This document shows, in pieces, positions 35,659 through 45,420 of a stretch of DNA of 64,000 nucleotides (position 1 is its first letter; each line of letters starts with the position of its first letter). Origin of the DNA: Ancylomarina euxina. Lineage in GTDB: Bacteria; Bacteroidota; Bacteroidia; Bacteroidales; Marinifilaceae. A program made the translations under genes and the position numbers. The stretch is taken from assembly GCF_003863355.1 (NCBI RefSeq), contig NZ_QQWG01000014.1, forward strand, positions 1 to 64,000, read 5' to 3'. The notes under the pieces are model-generated. The model had not been told where the DNA came from. It worked only from the letters and a program-made list of their open reading frames with translations, and ran no database searches.

Positions 35659-37174
35659 GTGAGTTGACTCTTTTAGCTATTCTTTTATCCACATCAGCAT
35701 TGTCCATCGAGTTAGCTGCAAATAGTGTACTCCCATATCTCGAACCTTCTTCTCTGAATTCTTTCAAATCGCTTCGGCGAACCAAATAGCCAGTGATTCG
35801 AATAAACTCGCTATCCGATAGATTGAAAGTGAACATTCTCATTCCCTTTTTAAAAGCACCTTTGATGATATCAAGAACAGCAAGTGGGTTTCTTTTTATG
35901 GTTTCATCGAAATGAAAAATATCGCTTATACCACCATTAAACAAGTGGTGATGTGGGGCGACTGTGTTAATATGTGAGTAAATGTCAGGCTCTTCGCCAA
36001 TAGGGATTCTAGCTCCAGCTGTTTCTTCAATATCGATATCGATTCCCGATTGAGAGTGGAAAAAAGCTTTACCATTGTTGGCTTCACAATATGGTAATTG
36101 TCTTGAGTCAACCAATTTTTTCATCTCTTCAAGAATACGATGTCCCAATTGATTGGCTTCATCGTTCTGTCCGTAGGGATAATCTTGACCATTATTTTTC
36201 ATCAATAGATTCACGCACTCTGCCAGACCATAAAAACCGAACATAGCTGAAAAGTTCTCCAACTTAATGATACCTTCCTGGGCTAAGAAGTCTGTTTCGA
36301 AATATTTCACAGTTTCGACCAAATACTTCATCCTTGCTTCAATAACATCCAGTGTCATTAGGCAATATTTGGGTAAGGTATTCGAAAAAAACGTTTCTAA
36401 ATTTCCTTTATGAGCATCTGAAATCTTCTTTAGATTCAAACGGATTAAGGTATGAGAACCTCCACCTTCCGGTAGAGAATTATAACAGCTTACGACACCA
36501 TAATTTCCTTTAAAATCAGCTGCTGTCATTTTATGATTTGCGATATGAGGTTTTGCTACCTCAAAAACAGTCTTTACAGCTTCTTCGAGAAGATCATCCG
36601 ATGTTTTCTCTGTATCGTACTTCAACGTTAAGTTTGGTACGACTTGTTTGAATTCTCGCTCAATTTTTAATATTGATCGAGCAATAATATTGTCTTCAGG
36701 GCCGATATTGGCATGCACAAAAGCATCTGGCAAACATCTGTCTATATATCGCCAAAATAGTTTTAGTTTTTTATAGATGGCTTCCTCTGTTAAGTCTCCA
36801 ACATAAGGAAGTAGTAGTTGATCTATACTGCCCAAATAAACAGAATAACCCGTTATTGAAGGAACATGGCTATAAAGAATTGATAAAAAATTGATAGCCT
36901 CGTCGAAGTCTGTCGGTGGATCAAGTTCAAGGTATTTAATACCCCTAATTAAGGCGAGTTTATAATCTGGAAGAATGTAACGTGGACGGTAGGGAGCAGA
37001 TCCTTCAAACAAGTCGCAAATGACTTTTTCGCTCAAAGCCTCCATCGCTTCTGCGGATACTTTAGGATAGGCTTGTGTACTTTCAGCGATATAAGCTAAA
37101 TGATGTTTCTTCTGCTTGTAATCTAAGTTGCCATCTGTTAAAACTTCCAGAACTCTATTTTTAATATCTTCCAT
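35633..37174 (-). CDS. yjjI: YjjI family glycyl radical enzyme
   Basis: 513 residues, close to the 516 of E. coli YjjI and much shorter than Pfl. The glycyl radical motif is RITGYLVRRSDL near the C-terminus (Gly462), and the probable thiyl cysteine is Cys230 in GVVSCYNSLPEGGG. The protein acts only without oxygen. The substrate of this family is not established. It is followed by and overlaps the yjjW activase gene. A minus-strand TATTTTTG motif (37223-37230) lies 49 bases upstream as a possible -7 element. It sits just downstream of the nitrate reductase operon, behind a terminator. Confidence 0.87.
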   Translation of the reverse strand: MEDIKNRVLEVLTDGNLDYKQKKHHLAYIAESTQAYPKVSAEAMEALSEKVICDLFEGSAPYRPRYILPDYKLALIRGIKYLELDPPTDFDEAINFLSILYSHVPSITGYSVYLGSIDQLLLPYVGDLTEEAIYKKLKLFWRYIDRCLPDAFVHANIGPEDNIIARSILKIEREFKQVVPNLTLKYDTEKTSDDLLEEAVKTVFEVAKPHIANHKMTAADFKGNYGVVSCYNSLPEGGGSHTLIRLNLKKISDAHKGNLETFFSNTLPKYCLMTLDVIEARMKYLVETVKYFETDFLAQEGIIKLENFSAMFGFYGLAECVNLLMKNNGQDYPYGQNDEANQLGHRILEEMKKLVDSRQLPYCEANNGKAFFHSQSGIDIDIEETAGARIPIGEEPDIYSHINTVAPHHHLFNGGISDIFHFDETIKRNPLAVLDIIKGAFKKGMRMFTFNLSDSEFIRITGYLVRRSDLKEFREEGSRYGSTLFAANSMDNADVDKRIAKRVNSHERTASQY

Positions 37175-37280
37175 TTTCTCTCAATTTGATAACTAGACTT
37201 TCAGTAACTCATTATTTGCCCTCAAAAATAGCTAAATCCTAGTTTATATGAAATGTTGTTAAATGGCTCATGATAATTAA

Positions 37281-37326
37281 ATAAAAACACGAATTCACGA
37301 ATCAATTTCTAATTCGAGAACTCGTG
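37281..37326 (-). terminator. Intrinsic terminator of the nitrate reductase operon
   Basis: On the minus strand CACGA(37322-37326 side) and TCGTG (37288-37292 side) enclose a second pairing of CGAAT-type arms, followed by a run of five T (plus-strand 37283-37287). It begins 40 bases after the napD stop. Confidence 0.7.
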
Positions 37327-37365
37327 GTGTAAACCTATTTTAAGAAATGATAAGTCTCTATTTTA

Positions 37366-37710
37366 TTAAAATTTCTTTTTCAAGTCTCCTGCGTAGTTTA
37401 TTAAACCAGCACTCTCACTTGCATCATTCAACCATTCGTTTATGTCTCCTGATTTCTCAATTTGATCTTTTTCTTTATCCAACTCATCTTCTGAATAAGA
37501 GTACATCATATCGGCTGATATGACATGATCCATCTTTTGTATTTGTTTGAGCTTGGCTATTTCTTCACTGATATCTTCACCCTCGATCGTCACAATAATC
37601 TTTGTATCATCATGCATGAAATAGTCACATACATCAGAAGCTTTTATTAGCTCTAAAGTTGACTCGCAATGCTCAGGCAAGAGACGAATTACTATACTTG
37701 AAATATTCAT
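37366..37710 (-). CDS. napD: NapD-like chaperone of periplasmic nitrate reductase
   Basis: 114 residues. The N-terminal ferredoxin-like domain (MNISSIVIRLLPEHCESTLE ... KIIVTIEGEDISEEIAKLKQ ... VISADMMYSYSEDELDKE) matches NapD, which binds the Tat signal of NapA and holds it back until the molybdenum cofactor is inserted. An extra acidic C-terminal tail of about 30 residues extends beyond the E. coli length. Last gene of the nap operon, 40 bases after napB. Confidence 0.85.
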   Translation of the reverse strand: MNISSIVIRLLPEHCESTLELIKASDVCDYFMHDDTKIIVTIEGEDISEEIAKLKQIQKMDHVISADMMYSYSEDELDKEKDQIEKSGDINEWLNDASESAGLINYAGDLKKKF

Positions 37711-37750
37711 TTACGTCTACTTTTAGTTTAAAATCATCAATCTTAATTCC

Positions 37751-38317
37751 TTAATTGATTCCTTCGTTCACCTTTTCTTTCAGGTCTGATTCCTTAATGC
37801 CAAAGGTTTCGCGGAATTCACGTGTAAATAAATTCTCAATATTGATGGTTACATTCGCTTGTGGAACATGACATTGAGAACAGTGAAAATAAGCATTATT
37901 CAATTCATCCATCTTCTTCACAAAAACTTTTGAATTATCCGGATTTGAATACTTGCCACCTTCTTCTTTCAAATCAGGACGCCAGGATTGGAAATGCGTT
38001 TTTGATATCTCACGAGCTCCAGATTCCTTAACTTTATCGGGCATATGACAGCTTAAACAGATGTTATTATCCATTTTAATAGGAAAGAATCCCGTTGTGG
38101 TGTGAGGAATCATTGGTGGAGCATTTTCAAAAGCACGTTCTATCGTGTTTCCAGCCGCTGGTTTATTCACATTAAAATCAGCTTTCATCTTAAAGTTGGT
38201 TTCATCTGAATCTAAATCGGCATCGATAAATCCTAATTTATCTTCATCAATTTTAGTCTCCTTGGGCTGTTGGCAAGCCACAACAAAAAATAGAGTAATC
38301 AGGGCTAAGTATTTCAT
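37751..38317 (-). CDS. napB: NapB-like dihaem cytochrome c, predicted lipoprotein
   Basis: 188 residues from the start MKYLALITLFFVVACQQ; an earlier ATG at 38338 adds seven residues. Two haem c motifs, CLSCH and CSQCH, and the sequence IPHTTTGFFPIKMDNNICLS are typical of NapB, the electron-transfer subunit for NapA. Unusually, the N-terminus carries a lipobox (VVAC), so the cytochrome is probably membrane-anchored rather than free in the periplasm. It follows napH by 14 bases (35 from this start). Confidence 0.88.
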   Translation of the reverse strand: MKYLALITLFFVVACQQPKETKIDEDKLGFIDADLDSDETNFKMKADFNVNKPAAGNTIERAFENAPPMIPHTTTGFFPIKMDNNICLSCHMPDKVKESGAREISKTHFQSWRPDLKEEGGKYSNPDNSKVFVKKMDELNNAYFHCSQCHVPQANVTINIENLFTREFRETFGIKESDLKEKVNEGIN

Positions 38318-38352
38318 AGGTTTTATTTTAGATATCATTTTCAGATTTTCGG

Positions 38353-39162
38353 TTATATAATGGTTTCCTTCTTCATGTCAAATTTTAAAACATATTTCAG
38401 GGCATTATCATCGCAAGCTTCGATGCAACGACCACAGTTTGTGCAGGCTCCAGAACGTATAAAGTCACTTTTTTTTCCAACGATAGATAAAACTTGTTCT
38501 TCAACACAAACATCGAAACAAGCCATACAATTAGTGCAATTCTCATGATTGTGCTTCACCTTAATGATTGCCTGTCTACCGAAGATGGAATAAAAAGCAC
38601 CGAGAGGACAAATGTGACCACACCAACCTGCTTTTAGAACAAGCAGATCAACTAAGAATACCAAAGCAACAATAGCCAATCCTGATCCGGAACCAAAGAC
38701 TATTGCTCTATGTAACATTGATATGGGACTTATAATTTCAAAAGCAGCCATACCGAATACAAAGGAAACGAGTAGACTCAGTCCAAGAATATAGAATCTA
38801 ATACTTCGAGAAATATTAATTTTATTTTCAGCCTCTATCTTAAAAGTCTTTCGAAGCCGGAAGGCTAGATCAGTAATGATATTTAATGGACATATCCAGG
38901 AACAAAACATTCGCCCTCCAATAATCACATAGATTAGAAAGACAACCAAGGCTCCAATTAGAACTGAGCTTGAAGCCAGAAAACCAGCCGCAATTATTTG
39001 CATAAGAGCATAAGGATCACTCAAATTCATTACGTCAGCTATAATGGCGGAACTGTAATTTCCTCTCAGAAATTCCCAGCCGAAGTAGTTCCCTCCCGTA
39101 AAGAGAAGAAGGATACTTAGTTGGACAACACGCCTTGGTATTATAAATTGATATTTTCTCAT
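38353..39162 (-). CDS. napH: NapH, membrane quinol dehydrogenase subunit
   Basis: 269 residues with four to five membrane helices (about 10-28, 48-78, 118-140, 145-168, 172-190). Two cytosol-facing CxxxCP motifs (CSWICPLN and CGHICPLGAF) and two C-terminal [4Fe-4S] motifs (CTNCMACFDVC and CTNCGRCIEAC) define NapH. With NapG it takes electrons from quinol to NapB/NapA. It lies 143 bases after napG. Confidence 0.92.
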   Translation of the reverse strand: MRKYQFIIPRRVVQLSILLLFTGGNYFGWEFLRGNYSSAIIADVMNLSDPYALMQIIAAGFLASSSVLIGALVVFLIYVIIGGRMFCSWICPLNIITDLAFRLRKTFKIEAENKINISRSIRFYILGLSLLVSFVFGMAAFEIISPISMLHRAIVFGSGSGLAIVALVFLVDLLVLKAGWCGHICPLGAFYSIFGRQAIIKVKHNHENCTNCMACFDVCVEEQVLSIVGKKSDFIRSGACTNCGRCIEACDDNALKYVLKFDMKKETII

Positions 39163-39305
39163 TCTGACTGGCTTATTAAACGCACTCTTAAAATGTTTAA
39201 CTACAGATTTTACAATTTTTTTTCAATGCCCATTACGTCATTATTTTCTCTGACGAAAGCTCTGGTAAAGGCTGATATTTTCACATCAACACATCTTCAG
39301 ATGAT

Positions 39306-40091
39306 CTAATTATCTATCAGATCATCATCATTTAAATAATCAATGGCCGATTCAATATCCTTATCATCATCAGCACTTTTGATATTTTCTTTAATTCTTT
39401 TTTCATCAGATTTTTCCCAGCTCTTGATATAATGATCGCCTACTTTGCCAGTTGATTTATCGATAGGTAAGACAAAAATAGCGGCTTTCTCAACGATACA
39501 GACATGTTCACATACGCCACAGCCTGTACACACATCACTATGCACAACAGGTAAAAGTTTGGCATGTTTTCCAGTAACTGAATTTTCTTCATATTTTAAA
39601 CTAATTGCTTTATCGATGAGTGGACAAGCTCTGTAACAAGCCTCACATTGAATCCCCCAATAAGCAACGCATGATTCTTGGTGAATCACGGCTAAGCCCA
39701 TTTTAGAATTGTTAATATTGGGCACCTCCAGCTCTTTAGATAATCGTTTTAAATCCAATGCCCCGGATGGGCACGAATCTGTACACGGCATATCTGTACA
39801 CAAATAACAAGGAATTGTACGGGGTTCGAAATAAGGTGTACCATTAGTAATACCATCACCGGGTTGGGCTAATTTAAGTGTATCGTAAGGACAAGCTTCT
39901 ATGCACTGTCCACATTTGATACAAGCTTTAAGAAAATCCTTTTCTTTGAGTGCACCAGGAGGACGAAGTACATAGTCAGATTTGGAGTTAGCCTTAATAG
40001 CACTTCCCCATATTAAACCACCTCCGCCCAAAAAAACAGCTCCTTCAAGCATTCTCTGAATAACCTTTCTTCTTGTCGCCATAGGTTTCAT
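39306..40091 (-). CDS. napG: NapG, periplasmic ferredoxin-type quinol dehydrogenase subunit
   Basis: 261 residues; a start at 40082 (MATRRKVIQRM) is equally likely. The N-terminus has a Tat-type twin-arginine stretch followed by a hydrophobic segment. Four [4Fe-4S] binding clusters follow in order: CIKCGQCIEACP, CYLCTDMPCTDSCP, CEACYRACP and CTGCGVCEHVC. It is exported folded and docks on NapH. The acidic C-terminal tail (IKSADDDKDIESAIDYLNDD) is longer than usual. Confidence 0.9.
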   Translation of the reverse strand: MKPMATRRKVIQRMLEGAVFLGGGGLIWGSAIKANSKSDYVLRPPGALKEKDFLKACIKCGQCIEACPYDTLKLAQPGDGITNGTPYFEPRTIPCYLCTDMPCTDSCPSGALDLKRLSKELEVPNINNSKMGLAVIHQESCVAYWGIQCEACYRACPLIDKAISLKYEENSVTGKHAKLLPVVHSDVCTGCGVCEHVCIVEKAAIFVLPIDKSTGKVGDHYIKSWEKSDEKRIKENIKSADDDKDIESAIDYLNDDDLIDN

Positions 40092-40107
40092 ATGAATTAT
40101 AAGTTAA

Positions 40108-40173
40108 GAATTATGAGTTATGAATTAAGGTTTAGAATATTTATAATAATTCATAACTCTGCATTCATAATTC
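40108..40173. repeat. Large inverted repeat between napA and napG
   Basis: The left arm GAATTATGAGTTATGAATT (40108-40126) pairs with the right side in two blocks: AATTCATAACTC (40148-40159) and TCATAATTC (40165-40173). The hairpin starts 3 bases after the napA stop and could be an RNA processing or stabilising element inside the operon. Confidence 0.6.
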
Positions 40174-40175
40174 GT

Positions 40176-42965
40176 TTAGGCTTTCGTTATCTTAATTGCA
40201 CATTTTTTAAAATCTGTTTCTTTCGAAATAGGACAGGTTGCATCCAAGCAAAGTTTATTGATGAATACCTTCTCGTCGAACCATGGCACATAAACCAGAC
40301 CTTGTGGTACTCGGTTTCTACCACGAGTTTCGATATGAGCTTTCACTTTGCCTCGACGTGATTCTATCCAAACTAAATCGCCTTCAACAAGACCTTGTTT
40401 CGAGGCATCTTTAGGATGCATATAGCATAAAGCTTCTGGAACAGCTCGGTAAAGTTCAGGAACTCTCATCGTCATAGTACCAGAATGCCAATGCTCGAGA
40501 ACCCGACCTGTGCAAAGCCAGAATGGATATTCCTTATTAGGAATTTCTGGAGCTTCCATATAGGGGCGGAAGAAAATCTTTGCTTTATTTTTAAGGTCAA
40601 TCTTAGGTTTCGACATATCTGGTTTAGATAAGGAACCCTGAGGCATATTTTTTAGTGCTTTGCCATAGAATGCAAAAGGGCCAATATTGGCTTTCTTAGC
40701 ATAGATATCGTATTCGGAATTGAAACGCCAGAGGGTTTCTTTGCCATCAACTACGGGCCATTTTAAGCCACGGCACTTGTGATAGACATCAAATGGAGCC
40801 AAGTCATGAGCGTGACCTAAGCCGAACTCGCGGTATTCTTCCCAGAAATATTTCTGAAGGAAAAAGCCATAACCTTTGAATGGTTTGCCTTGTCCATCTA
40901 TGACTTTTCGCTTATCTCCAGCTGCTTCAGTATTTAATCTGCCTTCCCCAATAGGATCAGGCCAAGCAAATTTCTTAGCATGCTCGTTCGCAAATAACAC
41001 ATCGAAAAGGGTATCATCAGGAGAATATCCCATGGCCTTTGCACCTTCCAGTACATCAGGTAAACCACCTTCTAAGCCAGGTATTTTTTGTGCTCCCCAA
41101 ACCTCACTTAACTTAAATCGTTTGGCAAGCTCCGTAAATTGCCAAATATCAGGCATAGAATCACCAACAGGTGTTACCTGTTGTATCCAATGTTGCGTAC
41201 GACGCTCTGCATTTCCATAAGCACCCCACTTCTCGTAAATCATTGATGATGGAAGAATCAAATCGGAAACCTTAGCCGAAATACCAGGGTAAGCATCGGA
41301 GCAAACAATGAAATTATCCATGGTTCGTGCCGCCTTTATCCAATGGTTGGCATTGGCTGAATTCTGATAAGGGTTACAAACATTAATCCAGGCAAACTTG
41401 ATCTTACCATCCTCCAGATCACGATGAATTTTCATGACATGAGATCCTACTTTAGGATTTAATGTTCCTGGAGGAATCTTCCATATTTTCTCTGAAAAAT
41501 CACGATGCTTAGGATTAGCTACCAATAGGTCAGCAGGTAAACGATGAGCAAATGTACCCACCTCACGAGCAGTCCCACAAGCTGATGGCTGTCCGGTTAA
41601 ACTAAAGGCACCATCACCAGGCTTCGATTGTTTACCCAATAATAAATGAACCATATAGGCCTGCTCGTTGACCCAAGTTCCACGAGTATGCTGATTAAAT
41701 CCCATGGTCCAATAAGAACAAATCTTTCTGCCTTTTTCAATATATAAATCAGCTAGAGATTTTAGCTTCTTCTTGAAATCTTCAATAGACTCATCAGAAT
41801 CTCCTTTTGCAATATTGGCAACAAAATCCAGATTATAAGGTTTTAGAGCTTTCTTGAAATCTTCGTAACCGATAATCCAATGATTTGCTGCTTTATCGCG
41901 ATGCGTCATCTCAAGGGTATCACCTTCTTTATAACCTAGGTAGGCCAACGACTCTCCTTCATCACCGCTTAATTTTTTAGCGACCTCGTTACGTACGATT
42001 TCTTTTTCCTTATCGGTAAATTTAGGGTGATCAGGCTTGCGCATACCGTAACCGATATCGACAAAACCTGTTGCAAATACTGTATATTTTTTAACAAACT
42101 CCCAATCGATAGATTGAGGTTGATTATAAACAATTTCATGGGCTATATAGTTCCAGATTGCCAAGTCCGTATTGGGTTTAAAAACAATTTCGATATCAGC
42201 CAGGTCGGATGTTCTATTGGTATAAGTTGTAAGGTTAACAATCTGTGTTCTTTTGGGATGACTTAATTTATTTGCGGTGATACGCGACCATAAAATGGGG
42301 TGCATTTCGGCCATATTGGCTCCCCAGGTAACTACCGTATCGGTAATTTCCATATCGTCGTAGTTTCCTGCAGGCTCATCAATACCAAAAGTCTGTATAA
42401 ATCCGGCTACAGCCGAAGCCATGCAATGACGGGCATTGGGGTCTATATTATTTGAGCGGAAACCGGCTTTCATTAGCTTGGCAGCAGCATAACCTTCCAT
42501 AATGGTGTATTGTCCGGAACTGAAAATACCAATTCCTGTTGGTCCCAATTCTTTCATGGTAGCCTTCATTCGAGTTTCCATCTCGTCGAATGCTCGTTTC
42601 CAGCTCACCGTTTTGAATTTTCCTTGCTTAGAGAAGTTACCATTCTCATCCACTCTTAGCAATGGTTTTTTCAAACGGTCAGCACCGTACATGATTTTAG
42701 CATTGAAATAGCCTTTTATACAATTCAAACCACGGTTTACGGGTGCCAAAGGATCGCCTTTAACGGCAAGTATTTTATCATCTTTTGTGGCAATCATGAT
42801 ACCACAACCTGTTCCACAAAAACGACAAACAGCTTTGTCCCATTTCCATCCCTTTTCGGCTTCACGAGCTTCTGCTTTTAAAGTTTCGGGAATCGCAACG
42901 CCAACGGCTGTAGCAGCAGCAATGGCTGCCGAACTCTTCAAAAAATCACGCCTAGCTAGTTTCAT
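40176..42965 (-). CDS. napA: NapA, periplasmic nitrate reductase catalytic subunit
   Basis: 929 residues from the start [14 protein letters not shown], a Tat signal; an in-frame ATG at 43034 would add 23 residues with no role. The [4Fe-4S] motif is Cys47-x2-Cys50-x3-Cys54-x27-Cys82, exact for NapA, and the molybdenum ligand is Cys181 in [13 protein letters not shown]. It binds bis-MGD and reduces nitrate to nitrite in the periplasm. Length is slightly above the enterobacterial enzyme (828), with extra loops, as in other Bacteroidota and Epsilonproteobacteria NapA. It is the fourth gene in the operon and follows the cytochrome c gene by about 165 bases. Confidence 0.94.
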   Translation of the reverse strand: MKLARRDFLKSSAAIAAATAVGVAIPETLKAEAREAEKGWKWDKAVCRFCGTGCGIMIATKDDKILAVKGDPLAPVNRGLNCIKGYFNAKIMYGADRLKKPLLRVDENGNFSKQGKFKTVSWKRAFDEMETRMKATMKELGPTGIGIFSSGQYTIMEGYAAAKLMKAGFRSNNIDPNARHCMASAVAGFIQTFGIDEPAGNYDDMEITDTVVTWGANMAEMHPILWSRITANKLSHPKRTQIVNLTTYTNRTSDLADIEIVFKPNTDLAIWNYIAHEIVYNQPQSIDWEFVKKYTVFATGFVDIGYGMRKPDHPKFTDKEKEIVRNEVAKKLSGDEGESLAYLGYKEGDTLEMTHRDKAANHWIIGYEDFKKALKPYNLDFVANIAKGDSDESIEDFKKKLKSLADLYIEKGRKICSYWTMGFNQHTRGTWVNEQAYMVHLLLGKQSKPGDGAFSLTGQPSACGTAREVGTFAHRLPADLLVANPKHRDFSEKIWKIPPGTLNPKVGSHVMKIHRDLEDGKIKFAWINVCNPYQNSANANHWIKAARTMDNFIVCSDAYPGISAKVSDLILPSSMIYEKWGAYGNAERRTQHWIQQVTPVGDSMPDIWQFTELAKRFKLSEVWGAQKIPGLEGGLPDVLEGAKAMGYSPDDTLFDVLFANEHAKKFAWPDPIGEGRLNTEAAGDKRKVIDGQGKPFKGYGFFLQKYFWEEYREFGLGHAHDLAPFDVYHKCRGLKWPVVDGKETLWRFNSEYDIYAKKANIGPFAFYGKALKNMPQGSLSKPDMSKPKIDLKNKAKIFFRPYMEAPEIPNKEYPFWLCTGRVLEHWHSGTMTMRVPELYRAVPEALCYMHPKDASKQGLVEGDLVWIESRRGKVKAHIETRGRNRVPQGLVYVPWFDEKVFINKLCLDATCPISKETDFKKCAIKITKA

Positions 42966-43130
42966 ATGTGTAAGGTTAAAATATTCAAGGATAAGGTTAT
43001 TATAAGGGTAATCCCGATTCTCGGGGGGCAGCAAAGCTGGAGGGATAAAGGATAAAGTGAAAAAGGATAGAGCTTAGAGTGCTTGTATTTCTATTTCACA
43101 CAGTATTCATCTCATTTCCACATCAACATA
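42966..43130. other. Spacer upstream of napA with a GC hairpin
   Basis: No gene. CCCGA (43013-43017) and TCGGG (43021-43025) form a short GC-rich stem-loop in an otherwise AT-rich spacer, about 50 bases upstream of the napA start. It might support separate or attenuated expression of napA. Confidence 0.35.
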
Positions 43131-44036
43131 TCACTCAATCATCACATCGTCTTCGCGACCTGCTTTTTTAATATTTCGGAAGCCAAACACGATGAAAAAT
43201 AGGACGGCCCAAACACCAAAAATGGTGATAAAGAAACTCACCTTTAGCCAGATGGGAGCCATTTTGTCGGTACTCCAAATGTGACGACCTTCAATCGCTG
43301 ATTTTCTAATAGTTGGTTGCACTATTTTCATCTTCTGATTCAACTTAGCCAAAGCATAACCTTTGGTTGCTTTTACCATTATATGCAGTTTCCCTTCGGC
43401 ATCACCGGGTAATTTGGGGTCAACATCTAAGTAGGCAATTCCCAGTTCATTGGTTTGTATTTTACCTAGAAGCAGTTTACCAAATGTGCCCTTTACAAAA
43501 GCTGAAACTTCAACCTCAGGCTGAGGAATCTCTTTTGAGAATACTTTTACAACCAATTTATCCACATTTTCGTCGAAGGCTAGCTTTAAATCATATTTAG
43601 GTATTTCTACGCCCCCTAAATCGGGAATAGGTTGCTTGTAGTTTTCATTAAAACTTCTGATGTAGGCAATGATATTCCAAGTTTCGTCATCCGCAAATAC
43701 ATCCTCAAACTTAGGCATGGCTCCACGTCCCAATTTTATTTTATGGAATAAGGCGCCATCATTTTGCAATTGAAACTGATTAGATCCTGGATCGCCTGGT
43801 GGAGGGGCCATAGGTGTATAATCTGCTTGTCCTGGCATACCATGGCATGAGGTACATGAGTTTTCGTAAGAAATCTTGCCTTCCAAAACCATTTCATCGT
43901 CGAACATGAAAGGACTTAGGTTTTTATCCTGCTCAGTGGTAACTTCCCACTCGTTTTGCGCCTGAACGTTTGCCATAACTAGCGAACAAAGGCATATCAG
44001 AATAATCGACTTGTAGTATTTAAAGTAGTTCATCAT
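43131..44036 (-). CDS. Membrane-anchored monohaem cytochrome c
   Basis: 301 residues. A signal peptide (about 1-26, NVQAQ) precedes a class I cytochrome c domain with CTSCHG (near residue 62) and the distal Met in GRGAMPKFEDVFADD. After a beta-rich middle part a single transmembrane helix (about 265-290, ISFFITIFGVWAVLFFIVFG-like) anchors it. It follows the NrfD-like gene by one base and precedes napA, so it probably carries electrons from the NrfCD-like module to NapA or NapB. Confidence 0.85.
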   Translation of the reverse strand: MMNYFKYYKSIILICLCSLVMANVQAQNEWEVTTEQDKNLSPFMFDDEMVLEGKISYENSCTSCHGMPGQADYTPMAPPPGDPGSNQFQLQNDGALFHKIKLGRGAMPKFEDVFADDETWNIIAYIRSFNENYKQPIPDLGGVEIPKYDLKLAFDENVDKLVVKVFSKEIPQPEVEVSAFVKGTFGKLLLGKIQTNELGIAYLDVDPKLPGDAEGKLHIMVKATKGYALAKLNQKMKIVQPTIRKSAIEGRHIWSTDKMAPIWLKVSFFITIFGVWAVLFFIVFGFRNIKKAGREDDVMIE

Positions 44037-44037
44037 G

Positions 44038-45363
44038 CTAGTTCTTGTTGTGGTTAATTTCTTCTTTTATCTCCCAAATTGGAATAACAGGGAAAAGCTT
44101 GGCTAATACAGACATAATAATCAGCACCAATATAAATGAGCCCGTAGTAATTGCTATTTCAGGTACAGTTGGCATATAATGTGTCCATTTTTCAGGTACG
44201 TTTTGAATAGGATAGTAAGGTGCCAATTGAGTAGGAACTACAATTAAAACACGCTTAAACCATGCACCTGTCAAAATCACAATAGAGATGAGCATTAGTG
44301 GCAAGGGTCTTCTCATAGGTCTGAAAAGAATCAATAAGAATGGAATAATTAATCCACCTAGTTGAACCATCCAAAACATGATAGATTCGTGTCCTGATAA
44401 CATTTCTTGAACGTGCTTGGCATCTGCTGTATTCGTTTTATATGCAGGTACAATAATCTCGTTGATATTGAAATAAACGTAAACTAATGCAACTAGAACG
44501 AGTAGTCTTCCCATTCTATCGAAATGGTCGATGGTAATGTATTTATCTAGTTTATAATTCTTTTGGAAGAAATACATGGTAATAATTACGGCAGCACAAC
44601 CAGCAACAAAAGCTCCGGATACGAAATAAGGACCGAAAATAGGAGAATCCCATCCAGAACGGAGGGTCATGGCAAACAACCAGGATGTTACTGTATGTAT
44701 TGAAAGGGCAATAGGGATAATTAAGATCAGCAGAATGCGCGTATAATTATTCATCAATTTAAATTGTTTCGCTTTTCCTTTCCATCCCAAGGCTAAAATT
44801 TTATACATTTTTTGTTGCCATTTGGGCACATTTTTCAGTTTATCTCTACAAAGTGCAATATCCGGAAGTAAAGGGATATATAGTAACAGAATACTGATGG
44901 CAACATAGGTAACAACCACTGCAATATCCCAGACTATTGGTGACTGAACTCTACCATGCATAAATACATTTAGAAGGCGATCGGGGCGTCCCATATCGGT
45001 AATAATAATAAGGCCAGCTACCATGGCAAAGGCAACAGCCACAAGTTCGGCAATTCGAGCAAGTGGTTTTACCCAGCTCACATTCATCAAGCCAAGAACT
45101 GATGAAATGAGCATCCCAATTAAACTGGTCGCTACAAAAAAGACGAAGTTGGAAATGTAGATACCCCAGGAAACGTAGTCGTGAAGACCCGTTACTCCAA
45201 GTCCATGTTCAATTTGTTGATAGTAAAAGTACAAGCATATTATTAGGGAGACAGCTAGGAAAGCTAACCATAGCTTAAATTTATTTCCCCAGTTTATATT
45301 CTTTAAAAGATCCTGCTCGATTTGGTCATCAGTCAGAATCTCTTTTGATAGGGTATCGTTCAT
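44038..45363 (-). CDS. NrfD/PsrC-like integral membrane quinol-interacting subunit
   Basis: 441 residues with about ten membrane helices. LHDYVSWGIYISNFVFFVAT and IITDMGRPDRLLNVFMHGRV correspond to conserved NrfD/ActC sequences, and HTVTSWLFAMTLRSGWDSPI to the later conserved block. Such proteins oxidise quinol at the membrane and hand electrons to an NrfC-like Fe-S protein. It lies 57 bases after the Fe-S subunit gene. It replaces the missing NapC as one possible quinol link. Confidence 0.88.
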   Translation of the reverse strand: MNDTLSKEILTDDQIEQDLLKNINWGNKFKLWLAFLAVSLIICLYFYYQQIEHGLGVTGLHDYVSWGIYISNFVFFVATSLIGMLISSVLGLMNVSWVKPLARIAELVAVAFAMVAGLIIITDMGRPDRLLNVFMHGRVQSPIVWDIAVVVTYVAISILLLYIPLLPDIALCRDKLKNVPKWQQKMYKILALGWKGKAKQFKLMNNYTRILLILIIPIALSIHTVTSWLFAMTLRSGWDSPIFGPYFVSGAFVAGCAAVIITMYFFQKNYKLDKYITIDHFDRMGRLLVLVALVYVYFNINEIIVPAYKTNTADAKHVQEMLSGHESIMFWMVQLGGLIIPFLLILFRPMRRPLPLMLISIVILTGAWFKRVLIVVPTQLAPYYPIQNVPEKWTHYMPTVPEIAITTGSFILVLIIMSVLAKLFPVIPIWEIKEEINHNKN

Positions 45364-45420
45364 AAGTCAATAAGTGCTAGTAAATAGTCAATAGTTTTTT
45401 TGAAAGTGTTCCTTTTTAGA

